A DNA stretch of 64,000 nucleotides from positions 4,029,041 through 4,093,040 of the forward strand of contig NW_006921534.1 in the NCBI RefSeq assembly GCF_000340215.1, given 5' to 3'. A program made the translations under genes and the position numbers. Below, in pieces: positions 32,204-41,239 of the stretch. This DNA is from Pseudocercospora fijiensis CIRAD86 (Eukaryota; Ascomycota; Dothideomycetes; Mycosphaerellales; Mycosphaerellaceae). The notes beneath the pieces are model-generated. The model was not told where the DNA came from and did no database searches. It was given only the letters and a program-made list of their open reading frames with translations. Within the stretch, counting starts at the first letter, position 1. Every line of letters begins with the position of its first letter.

Positions 32204-33961
32204 TTAGGTGGGTTGCATCCATGGTCCTTGTCCGTCACGAAACACTTCTTCGTGGAATTCATGGCATACATGGTCAAATCTCACCCATCGTTCTGTTTCA
32301 TCGGCGCTGTCGATTTTTGGTCCATTTGCTCCGCCTCCCTTCAACTTCTCCGCAGGCCAGTAATCCGTCAAACTGTCCTTGTCGTATCCACTATGTGCCA
32401 CAGGTGCACTCGACGCTCGTACATGCATATCGTACATTGTACGTGTATAATTCGTGAACCAGATCCGATCCCACCATTCCTGACGCAATGCCTTGCGGTG
32501 GTCCCGGTGAGCATTGTGGTGGATTATTGGAGGGACGATGCCTGTCCAGATGTTCGTGAAGAGAGATACGTCTGGCCAGGCTGTCGCTTTCGGTAATGTG
32601 TTCTCCAAGTCGGAGAGTTGGAAAGGAGGGGCTGTTGACGTTATGTCGTCGTTGAGCTTCTGCATGTGCTGATGCTCTTCAGGAAGTCCGACTCGTGCTT
32701 CAGCCTCTCGTAAAGCAGTCTCGTTTCTCCAGTGTAGCCATTCAGTATCATCCTCGGAGAAGACTGTGTTGATCCCAAGAAGCATCTCAAAATCCAGGCC
32801 TATGCTGAACTCAAGGGTACCTCCTGGCGCGTCTGCAGATTTCTTGCCCACTTGATTGATATGGTTCTCGTTCCAAGGATGTAATGGCTGATAGTCTGGC
32901 GAGGCCTCGTGCATGATCGTAGCATTAGACCTTTCCTCTCGGCGCACGACTTCTCGCCATACCTCTTGATCGCCAAAAATGTGGCTGAAGATATGTTGAT
33001 CGCTGCCAAAGTTCTTTTCATCTGGAAGCAGAACCATTGCCCGTTCGAACATCCTGCGCATCGCCTTCGCACTCCCCATCATATACCCACTATTCAGGTA
33101 TCGAGGTCTGTACTTGATCCATGGATTCGGTTCAAAGCCGACGTCGGTATCGGTTCCTGGTCCATAGATGTCGTCTGGAAGACTCGAAAATGGCGCTGCA
33201 TAGCATGGAGGATCCTTTTGAGACCATGGCCAGCATCGCTTTTGAGTACCAAATACGATGTCTTGTCGGATGGCATACTTTTCGGTGGCCGCTTTGAGCT
33301 CGTGGGCAATACGTTTATCTGCTCGCCGATTGATGTCGAAATATCGATCAATCAGTGTCTGTGGACGAAGCTGAAGCCAGATGTCAAAGCCATCAATAAC
33401 CAGCACAAGGTCATCGTCTCGCATTGCTTGGAAGCGTTGGAGGTATTCATGTACGCCTCTGATCTTGGCGAGGTGAGAGCCGCCTGCAACAAAGTGCGCT
33501 TCATGATATGTCTGATTCCAATTGATGATGACCGGGTCGGGATAGCCTGATATGCCGGCGCTTACTATGACCTTGCATAAGTTGACATCGGGCTTTGAGG
33601 CAGGCACCAGTAAGTGCAGGCGTGGTGGAGGAGTCGTGATGGCAGGCGTTGCATCATGTTCAGTGCTGATGGACTCGATCGGCAGTTCTGCGCTGCCTTG
33701 TGGCTAAACCAGAGAAAAGGTCAGTTGAGGATACTTGAAGGTCACAGGATGCTCTTGACTCACCCATAAGATATAAAGGATCAAGACAATCCAGGTCAGA
33801 ATGAACAGGAAGAACAGCCTGCCCTGGAAGCTGATCATTGCCCTGACACCCGTGTTGGATGGAGCGTCATCTGACACGGACGCCATGCTAGAAGAAGCTC
33901 TTCTTTCGCCATCGTCGTCGGTGAAGATAGGCAAGACTCTGGAATCAGCGCGCCGACGCAT
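32204..33961 (-). CDS. type II membrane glycosyltransferase, PLOD/procollagen GT-like
   Basis: Two exons on the minus strand, 33764-33961 and 32204-33703 (1698 nt, 565 codons). The 60-nt intron (GTGAGT...TTTAG) joins ILYILW to PQGSAELP. A cytosolic N-terminus is followed by one membrane helix (GRLFFLFILTWIVLILYILW) and a Pro/Thr stem, the layout of a Golgi/ER type II enzyme. The catalytic part has LAKIRGVHEYLQRFQ, DDLVLVIDGFDIWLQLRP (the acidic metal-binding motif of PLOD-like GT domains), TQKRCWPW, YLNSGYMMGSAKAMRRMF and FGSDQHIFSHIFGDQ. This resembles fungal proteins related to the glycosyltransferase domain of lysyl hydroxylase/procollagen galactosyltransferases. Acceptor and sugar are unknown. 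The catalytic blocks are intact. Confidence 0.8.
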
Positions 33962-34474
33962 GCCAATGGCTTGTATGTGCAGATGCGGCGGCGCAGCAAC
34001 GAGGCCGCATGCACATCAAGGCGCAGAGGCAAGTCTGGACAGGTGAGGAGAAACAAGAAGTAGGCCAAGAGAGCAAGCAGTGAAGTCCTTACCGCTGACG
34101 AAGCCTCCCGGGCTCAGGACTCGGGACGTTTAACCCATTGTAGTGCAGGAACTTACCGTTCTCGCTCCCGAGTTCGTAGCGTTGTACCGGCTTTGCTCCA
34201 CAGCATAAACGGTTTTGCCAGCGCTCGTGCGGTTGGGTGACAGTGGTGACACTGTGACACTGTGACAGAAAGCCGAACACGCCTCCAACAAATTTGCCGC
34301 CAAGCCTTCTGCTTCCGCTGCAGGAGCATGCGTCAGGATCGGGGGTCTTCTTCCTCCCAGCATGCTGACGTTGCCTGCCAAGCCTGAGCAGCACGATCCA
34401 CAGGCTCATTTTCAGGAGATGTGCTCTCAGCCCCGTGGAGCCTCCCCTAGCGCGCCTGCAGCCACCATCTCTAG
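33962..34474. other. upstream region of the glycosyltransferase gene and unresolved 5' end of the BTB gene
   Basis: About 510 bp. It includes a TGACA-rich stretch at 34238-34267 (GTGACACT units repeated). The first exon of the BTB gene may also lie here but could not be identified. Confidence 0.45.
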
Positions 34475-35095
34475 CACCATCAGACCATCCAAGACACAGT
34501 CAGTTCTGGCGCGAACGAAACAACATTCGATCTTCACAAGGGCGTGCTCGAGTTCTATTCTGGCTATTTCGAAGGCGCCCTACGCGGCAACAACTTCGCA
34601 GAGGCGCTCAGCGGCAAGATCAGACTAGAACAAGAGGATGAACAGACTTTCGGTCTTTTCGTGCACTGGCTGTACACCCGTCACATTCACGTGTCCCCTG
34701 AGGATGCAGATCGCGCGGCGCAATTCGAGACTTTGTGCGACCTGTGCCTCCTCGCCGATCGTCGCCAGGTGCCGCTACCCATGAATGCAATCATCGATGC
34801 CATGAGAGACGTTGTTGTCAAGATTCACAAGTTGCCGTTGCCCCAGCTGAACAAGATATTTGACAACACGACCACCGACGCCGGGCTGCGGCGCTTTTGC
34901 GTGGCAGTGATCGTGAACGTGATGCACTCATCAACAGGCTCCGAGTTGTTTTCTCGTGAGTGTCTGATCGAGATCATGAAGCTCGTTTGGAAAGACGGTG
35001 GAAACAAGATGACGAAGGAGAACTTGAAAAGCCTCGATCTCTGCCAGTATCACTGGCATGAGGAGGGGGAGAAATGTGAAGGCAAGGGTACCTGA
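34475..35095 (+). CDS. BTB/POZ domain protein, 5' end unresolved
   Basis: From 34475 the frame reads IQDTVSSGANETTFDLHKGV, then LEFYSGYFEGALRGNNF, QTFGLFVHWLYTRHI and LCDLCLLADRRQVPLPMNAI, a clear BTB/POZ fold of the short fungal type in which an N-terminal BTB precedes a helical tail (FCVAVIVNVMHSSTGSELF). The frame is closed just upstream by a TAG at 34472-34474 that could be a splice acceptor (TCTCTAG). The alternative upstream frame starting ATG at 34435 runs in another phase. An 8-bp near-repeat (ACCATCAG/ACCATCCA, about 34476-34491) raises the option of a small frameshifting duplication. Known role of the class: dimerisation or adaptor function, sometimes Cul3-linked. This gene's partner is unknown. 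Confidence 0.65.
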   Translation, partial: HHQTIQDTVSSGANETTFDLHKGVLEFYSGYFEGALRGNNFAEALSGKIRLEQEDEQTFGLFVHWLYTRHIHVSPEDADRAAQFETLCDLCLLADRRQVPLPMNAIIDAMRDVVVKIHKLPLPQLNKIFDNTTTDAGLRRFCVAVIVNVMHSSTGSELFSRECLIEIMKLVWKDGGNKMTKENLKSLDLCQYHWHEEGEKCEGKGT

Positions 35096-35562
35096 GCCAG
35101 GTCCCGAATCTGAAGTTGAAGAAAGGACGCCGGAGGAGACCGCCGTGTGCATGATGCTGCCATGGGAGCTCGCCTTGGACATGGAACGCTGCTATCTCAG
35201 CAAATGGTTCAGATGGTTGGGTAATAAGTTTCTTCGCCTCACTCGGCATCACGTCTTAAGTGCTACGCCACGAGTCTGAAGAATGCCTGAAGCCAGTCAA
35301 GAGTGATGTTGGAAGCTTCGGCCGGAGAGAGGAGAGGCAATACTGGAGTAGAGCCGCTCCATTTTCAGATGACAAACTACTCAGTCTTGACGGATAGTGA
35401 TGCCTCTCCGACGTCGCTGAGCAATAAGCAATAAGGAGCCAGCTTAGTAGTGCTATTCAGCCAAGCTACCTGTAGTTGCCTCTCCTCTTCAACCTCTCCT
35501 TCCACCAGTCTTCCTCCTTCACTTGTGCTCGTGGTACCAGCCCCCGACGTGACAAATCCAAC
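35096..35562. other. convergent 3' interval
   Basis: About 470 bp between convergent stops. A plus frame (35058-35279) overlaps the BTB 3' end without similarity to anything I know. No repeat seen. Confidence 0.5.
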
Positions 35563-36063
35563 CTATCTCCGACCATGTTTCGCCAGCTCAGTATCCACAT
35601 CACCGGCATCATGATGTGTAGCTCTAACGAACTCGCCCCTCCATTGCACACGATTTACCTCGTTATGCCCTAGTGCCGTGCACAGCGTATCAAGGAGTTC
35701 ATCCAAAGCGTCCTCGTAAGTTTTCGCCGCTCGACCGACTGCCGCGATATTGTGCTCACGATGCGGGCCATACACAAGGGACGCGTTGTACGAGCGGGAT
35801 GTGTAGCCGAAGAAACCATTCTTCTTCGTGACGTTGGAGCTTATGACGATGTCGAAGTCCTCTGGCGTAGTATAGTCTTTGCCGATGATGGGAAAGACCA
35901 TTGCGGCATTTGCTACGCATTGATTATTAGCAGATGTCGTGCTACGCGTTACTAAGAGTATGCTCAACTGACATTTGATCATTTCGCGCAAGCCTTCATA
36001 CTGAGGAATTTGCATCTTCTCGGGTTGGGGATGGCCCGTTGGATAGTAGAGTGGGTAGGACAT
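35563..36063 (-). CDS. small protein of unknown function (two exons)
   Basis: Exons 35973-36063 and 35563-35912 (441 nt, 146 codons). The 60-nt intron (GTCAGT...GTAG with a TGCTAAT branch-like site) is in phase without a stop, so a single longer frame also exists; the splice signals favour removal. The start MSYPLYYPTGHPQPEKMQIP is the first ATG of the frame. The protein has MVFPIIGKDYTTPEDFDIVI, GYTSRSYNASLVYGPHREHN and ALGHNEVNRVQWRGEFVRA, an alpha/beta-looking small protein with no signal peptide or membrane segment. I do not recognise the family. An upstream frame (MDVGTNTIQNPNNVEAGK) near a GTAAG donor could be an extra 5' exon, but the phases do not join. Confidence 0.55.
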   Translation of the reverse strand: MSYPLYYPTGHPQPEKMQIPQYEGLREMIKCQLSILLVTRSTTSANNQCVANAAMVFPIIGKDYTTPEDFDIVISSNVTKKNGFFGYTSRSYNASLVYGPHREHNIAAVGRAAKTYEDALDELLDTLCTALGHNEVNRVQWRGEFVRATHHDAGDVDTELAKHGRR

Positions 36064-36463
36064 GTATGCAGGATCTTACCTGCTTCCACGTTGTTCGGAT
36101 TCTGAATAGTGTTTGTACCTACGTCCATCGGTCGATGTAGAAGCCGCAGGTTTGAAGATGCAGAAGGTTTACGAAAGTGAGCTGGTGCTCGTAACAGTAA
36201 GGTCGTGCGCTTCACTTCGTTGACTGAAGTGAGCCCGCAACGCATCGCCCTGGCCTTCAATATCGGCAGCTATATGCTGAGAGGCCGTCGACATTTCATA
36301 CGAACCGCATCCTTGGCACAGGAGATATCGTTGCCGATTGAGATCGATGACTTCTGGGTCTCATGACCGAAGTTGCGATATAAACTTGGCCGTACGGCAG
36401 ACGTGATCTTAAACTAATTCAATCAAGTTCATTCAATTCATGGGTATCATATTTGCGTTCCAT
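36064..36463. other. intergenic interval
   Basis: About 400 bp. A minus-strand peptide frame with a GTAAG donor near 36080 may be a 5' UTR exon of the previous gene. Otherwise nothing clear. Confidence 0.45.
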
Positions 36464-36772
36464 CTATTTCTTCCATTGCCCGGCGTTCTCAGCTCCCTTT
36501 CCAACCGAGTTGGCACCGTCATTGATGCCTTGAGTCACGGCCTTGATAGCGTCGCCGCCTGCTTTGGTGCCAGTGGTGTCTATGAAATTGTCAGATGCGG
36601 GTTAACAAGTGTGCTCATGATCATACGTACTGTTGATAGTGTTGCCGAGTCCCTCTCCTGTAGCACCAACGACGCCACCAACTGTCTTGGAGACACCGCC
36701 AGCGAGATTACCCAGGGTCGAGGTGATGCCTTTGGCGACGCCCTCTGCACCGTTGTTGTTGTTGGATTGCAT
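36464..36772 (-). CDS. small Gly/Asn-rich hydrophilic protein (85 aa, two exons)
   Basis: Exons 36631-36772 and 36464-36579 sum to 258 nt (85 codons). The 51-nt intron has a GTACGT donor and a CATAG acceptor, and stops are present in it. The product starts MQSNNNNGAEGVAKGITST, has repeated Gly-Val-Gly helices (LAGGVSKTVGGVVGATGEGL), and ends with IKAVTQGINDGANSVGKGAE plus NAGQWKK. This resembles a family of short, glycine-rich, LEA-like fungal proteins often abundant in conidia or stress; that role is inference. The gene is below many length cut-offs and lies opposite a longer unrelated plus frame, so it is easily missed. Confidence 0.75.
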
Positions 36773-37406
36773 GCTGATTGTACTTCTTTGTCTAGTCTGA
36801 TCGTTAGGGCTTGAGAAGGTCTGTCCAAAGGAAGTGCATACGAACAGTGTGATCGAAGTGCTGTTGGTTTCTGAGGTCTCTGACAGAGTATTTCTACTTG
36901 CGGGTTTTCTAAGTTCGTTGAATGTCGGTTTTATGTTCTCATCTCATTGTGATCGTCGCAATCAGTACATGTAAGTTGGCAAGTCTACAAAGTGACGTCG
37001 ATGACGTAGATCGAGCGCGTGGCTCATTCCTCCGTGTCTCTGGAAGCAGCTCCTCCTCTGACATCCACATCAGACTACTTGGCTTGGATGTAACAATGGC
37101 TTGGAGTGTAGTTCTGCCAGGTTTGGCTTTCGCAAAGAAACTCTATTCTTCTCGATCGCAAGGTCCAGATTGGGAAGGGGCGCTTCTGCATGAATTTCTT
37201 GGCGTTCGGCCCAAGTTTCGTCCTTCGTCCGCAGCGGGAACATTGTAGGATGATGTCCAGCAGTATCGGCGCCGAAAAGCAGCTTGGATTGAACCACAAG
37301 ATCCTTCCTGAAGAGGACGAGGCGAACGACGAGGCCTATAACAACAGCTTCGAAACTCCCCTCGAACGTAAGTAGAGTTGGCTTCTCATAATTCATTCTC
37401 AGCAGC
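36773..37406. other. divergent interval with a possible short 5' exon
   Basis: This lies between the small minus gene and the VOC gene. At 37250-37367 a coding-looking stretch starting ATGATG (MMSSSIGAEKQLGLNHKIL) ends at a GTAAGT donor, but the next AG (37401-37402) would make an intron of only 35 nt and the phases do not join. It may be a 5' UTR segment with an upstream peptide. Confidence 0.4.
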
Positions 37407-37865
37407 ATGGCCAACCCGACATCGATTACCGGCATTCATCATCTCAAGCTCCCCGTGATAGACATTGAGACAACCAAGACCTTTTACTGTGACACTCTCG
37501 GCTTCGATCATATCGCGCAATTCGACCACATTGACCGCCACGACAAGCTTTTTGCTATCATTTTGCAGAAGAAGCTATCTTCGGGCTCGCCACTGCTTGT
37601 CGAGCTTCGCCTCAACCCGGAACAAGCCAAGAAGCAGCAGCATTGGGATCCTATAGTATGGAGTGTACCGCTGAAGAAGGACTTGGAACATTGGAAAGGA
37701 TGGTTCGAAGCTCAGGGTGTGCAGTGCAGTGGAGTCTTGATCGGCGTTAAGGGCTGGGTATTGAGCGCTTTGGATCCAGATCAGAAGTTTGTGAGGATAT
37801 ACTGCGAGGAGAGCCATGAGTGGACCAAAGACACCGATCAGGATGATTTCTGGCATGGTAGTTAG
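37407..37865 (+). CDS. VOC superfamily (glyoxalase/dioxygenase-like) protein
   Basis: A single exon of 152 codons. It begins MANPTSITGIHHLKLPVIDI, with the typical VOC opening (a His followed by L.VPVxD-like strand), then ETTKTFYCDTLGFDHIAQFD, and a second half ending LSALDPDQKFVRIYCEESHEW, where the Asp-Pro and the late acidic residue sit at usual metal-ligand positions. Family knowledge: VOC proteins bind a divalent metal with beta-alpha-beta-beta-beta modules and include glyoxalase I, fosfomycin-resistance-type and ring-cleaving enzymes. Which reaction applies cannot be read here. The length fits a single-domain member. It could also be a non-enzymatic relative. Confidence 0.75.
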   Translation: MANPTSITGIHHLKLPVIDIETTKTFYCDTLGFDHIAQFDHIDRHDKLFAIILQKKLSSGSPLLVELRLNPEQAKKQQHWDPIVWSVPLKKDLEHWKGWFEAQGVQCSGVLIGVKGWVLSALDPDQKFVRIYCEESHEWTKDTDQDDFWHGS

Positions 37866-38180
37866 GGAGTGCAGATCTCGTTCTCATCTGGAGACGTGCC
37901 ACCTATATCATCGTAGCCTGTATTTGCTACTCCGTTGCTCTTCTGTTCATTTTAATTGTTTTTCGCGTCAAGAGACTCGGTGGTTTGCGAGAGCATACTG
38001 GTGCTGAGAAAGGGGCGAGACGGACGGCCGATGTCGTGCAAAGCGCGAGCCATGACCGAAAGCCGAGATTCTGCCGCGCTTGGCTTGGCATACTGTCCAT
38101 GCACGACCTCAAGCCAAAGAAGCAAAGAAGCATTGGAGTCTTTGTAGACATCCATCACGCTGCTATCGATCATAGCAACA
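37866..38180. other. intergenic interval
   Basis: 315 bp between the VOC gene and uS7m, both plus. Nothing recognisable beyond the promoter of the second gene. Confidence 0.5.
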
Positions 38181-39317
38181 ATGCCTTCCGCAATCAATCC
38201 ACTTCCAATACTGCGCAATGTCGCATTCAGACCGCGACCGGTGGTTCTGAGACCCAGCAATGCGGTCATTGGTGTCAAGCGACCAGCACATCGCACTTTC
38301 GCCGACAACAAGAACCTTCCCGAGGCCGAGCAGGGTGAGGTCGGACCAAACATGCAGCAGGCAGAGCATGTAAGCGAGGAGGCTGCGAAGATGGCAAAGA
38401 TTATGGGCGGCAAAGGCCCGGATGTGGAAGGACAGGGCACGCCTGTGCAAGATGTGAGTGAATATGGGATTTACTCTCCTGCTACACGAAATACTAATCA
38501 AGATTAGATCCTCAGAGAAGAGAAGGAAACCCGCCAGAATGCACCTGAGGTGTTGAAGAAGGAAACCAAGCAGGGCTCGACTACCATACCATCCACCTCC
38601 ACCCAAACCAGACAATACACAACTGCTGCGAGACGGCAATTAGAGGTCACAGGCGCGCAGTCGCCATCACAGCTCGATCCATCCATGTATCCTTCCGCGA
38701 AACAGCAAGCGCAGTTCTCTGCGAATGTTCCCGAGGAGAATCCAGGACACAAATTTCCACTTCCAGAAATGCCACTGCCTCGAGAGTTGCAAAAGGACTA
38801 CAGGTACGATCCAGTCGTCGCTCAAGTGACAAATCTGCTCATGAGACACGGCAAAAAGTCAGTAGCCCAACGTAACATGGCCGCCGTCCTCAAAATCCTG
38901 CGAACTACTCCTGCGCCGACATATAACCCGACGCGACCTTTACTGCCTGGCGCACCGCCTGCATCACATCTGCCACTCAATCCTACAGCATATCTCACGC
39001 TTGCCGTAGACAGCGTAGCACCCCTGCTCAGAATTCGATCTCAGAGAGGCGCAGCAGGTGGTGGTGTCGCTTTGCAAATTCCTGTACCTTTGGGTGTTCG
39101 GCAAAGAAGGCGTACAGCTTTCATGTGGATATTGGATGCAGCGGTGAAGAGGAAGAGTAAAGGGTCTGGGAATGATATGTTTGCACAAAAGGTTGCAGAG
39201 GAGCTGATCGCGGTTGTCGAGGGACGGTCGAGCGTATGGGAGAAGCGGCTCGGCGTACACAAGCTTGGTACGACTGCAAGATCAAACTTGAATTACTCTA
39301 CCAGACGCAGGAGATAG
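38181..39317 (+). CDS. RSM7: mitochondrial small-subunit ribosomal protein uS7m
   Basis: Exons 38181-38453 and 38508-39317 (1083 nt, 360 codons). The 54-nt intron (GTGAGT...GATTAG) is phase 0. The N-terminus (MPSAINPLPILRNVAFRPRPVV) is rich in Arg and hydroxyl or hydrophobic residues without acidic ones, as expected for a mitochondrial targeting sequence. A polar linker follows, then the S7 domain: DPVVAQVTNLLMRHGKKSVA, TLAVDSVAPLLRIRSQRGAA, QIPVPLGVRQRRRTAFMWIL and MFAQKVAEELIAVVEGRSSV, ending in a basic tail. Known role: assembly-nucleating protein at the head of the mitoribosomal small subunit, contacting 3'-domain rRNA. Looks intact. Confidence 0.93.
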
Positions 39318-39507
39318 CACTGCTGACGAAACAGTCTGTACATATTTATCAACATCTTTGATACCCGTGAACAGCAATGTAGGCCTGTCTTCGCTTTCAT
39401 GCTCCTTGCAGTTCACATGGATTCGAAACTGTATCTCCATGATCTTGAGACGGTGACGAACAAAGTGACAATTTGGTTGAGATGAACAAACGAGTTCAAT
39501 GGCTAGC

Positions 39508-41239
39508 CTACTTTGGTGGTGCTTCAGCTTTCTCTATGTCACAGCTGCTATTAAATCGCGCGTCATTAGCCGTGCTGTCGCTGTCAGACAGAGCTTCTTC
39601 CTTTTCCTCCCGGCAAACTGTTCTCGCCTCTTCCACATTAGAAGGAGGATGGATTGGGGCGTCGACAACAGCCTTACTACCCTGTACCGGCGCCGGCTCG
39701 GTAGGAGCGAATCTTGACTTTGCCCTTATCTTCGCTCCGAATCTATAAAACGCAAAGGGCATGGGCATTAGCAAGACCCCCATGCCGCCGATGAGAGATC
39801 CACCTCCGCCGACCCCCAGAGCTGTGAACATCTGCTGAGTCCAAAGTGGAGCTGTCGCCGCGACCAGAGATCTCACAATTTGATTCCCAGCTTGTGCAGA
39901 TGCAGCGTACTGCAGATACGTCTCGCTTAGGTAGCTCGAGAAGCCAACGAAGAGGATCGTAAGTGAGACGGAGAAGACGACAGCGCCGAGTACGGGAACA
40001 ATCCAGTGCATTGAGGTATATGGTGCCGTCCACGCGAACCAGAACAGGCCGACGGGGAATAACACTGCACCGGTCATGGCGACTGGCAGTGCATCTTCAG
40101 GACAATTGTTGTGAGCCGCTGCAATCTTCTTCCTCTGTCGAGCAGAGTCCCAGAATACGTAGGTGCAGCCGAGAAAAGATCCAATGATGACACTCACAAG
40201 TGGCAACTCACCAACTCCAGCATTCCAACCACGAATCTGGATGAACGCGATTGGGAAGATGGTGAAGAGCATGTACAGTAAGGTGTATACCACTGTGAGA
40301 TAGATGGCCAATAACATTGCGATGGGGTCGATTAAGATGACCCAGGGTCGGAGCAATGAAGTCTTGAATATGGAAAGCAGCGATCGATTCTCGACTTCGA
40401 TGGGTGCTTTGACCTTCTCCAAACCTGGCATCTGCGCTTTGCGAATGCGGCGAGCTTTCTTGGCAAGTGCTCGAGAAGGTAGCGTCTCTGGGATCGTGGG
40501 CAAAAGGCAGAGCGAAAAAGTCGATACCCAAATCAACTGGTAGAAGATCCATCGCCAGTCAAGTGTGAGCTGATAGAAGCCAGCCGTGATAGGTCCAACA
40601 GCTGGACCCATTTGCAAGGCACCGACGAAGAGTGTCATGCTGATACCGCGCTCTATTGGACCCCAGAGGTCCGCGAATATTCCAGGTGTGTTTGAAAGGG
40701 CACCGCTGACAAGTGTTCCGCATAGGAAGCGAGCAACGAGGAGTCCACCGATGTTTGGCGCAAAGGCACATAGGAAATTGAAAGCGAAGAAGCAGACGAA
40801 TGTCCCGACAAAGATCGGTCTTCTGCCATAATACTCAGACAGTGGTGCCCAGAGACAGGGTCCAGAGCAGAAGCCCTACGTACCTGAAGTCAGTCGGTGT
40901 TGAACAGCGGTGAGTGATTTCTTGGGACTACCTCACCAGCACGAATAGTGTGACCGTGAGCCTTCCTACTGTAGGGGAGACGCCGAACTCCTCAGTAATG
41001 CCCTCTAGACAAGCAGATGGAGCAGAGGACGACATGGATGCATTCATGACAAGCACAATGCAAGCCAAAGTGATATACCATCTTCGAACTTTGGACCATT
41101 CTTTCGGGTTCTCGATATCCTTCTGCGACCACTGGAGGAGGCCATTCTTGTCCAGGCTAATCTGCTGAGTCTCGTCAAGCTCCTTCGTGCGGTATGGCTT
41201 AGCTTGAGGCCGAGACACTATCCTCGCCAAGACGTTCAT
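39508..41239 (-). CDS. MFS transporter, DHA1 polyamine/drug-proton antiporter type
   Basis: Exons 40937-41239 and 39508-40875 (1671 nt, 556 codons). The 61-nt intron (GTGAGG...CGTAG) joins TLFVL to GFCSGPCLWAPLSEYYGRRP, restoring the first two helices around the MFS loop-2 motif (APLSEYYGRRPIFVG). The cytosolic N-terminus contains NPKEWSKVRRWYITL, typical of the fungal Tpo/Flr-like group, and LVARFLCGTLVSGALS and MGPAVGPITAGF follow in helices 4-5. About 12 hydrophobic segments are seen. The C-terminal tail is long, polar and Ser/Glu-rich. Substrate is unknown: polyamines and xenobiotics are typical. No biosynthetic genes adjoin it. All key motifs are present. Confidence 0.87.

Noticed and set aside
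36440..36814. 124-codon plus-strand frame
   Set aside because: Lies opposite the spliced 85-residue gene; no motif, and its apparent membrane-like start is the complement of Gly/Asn/Lys codons.
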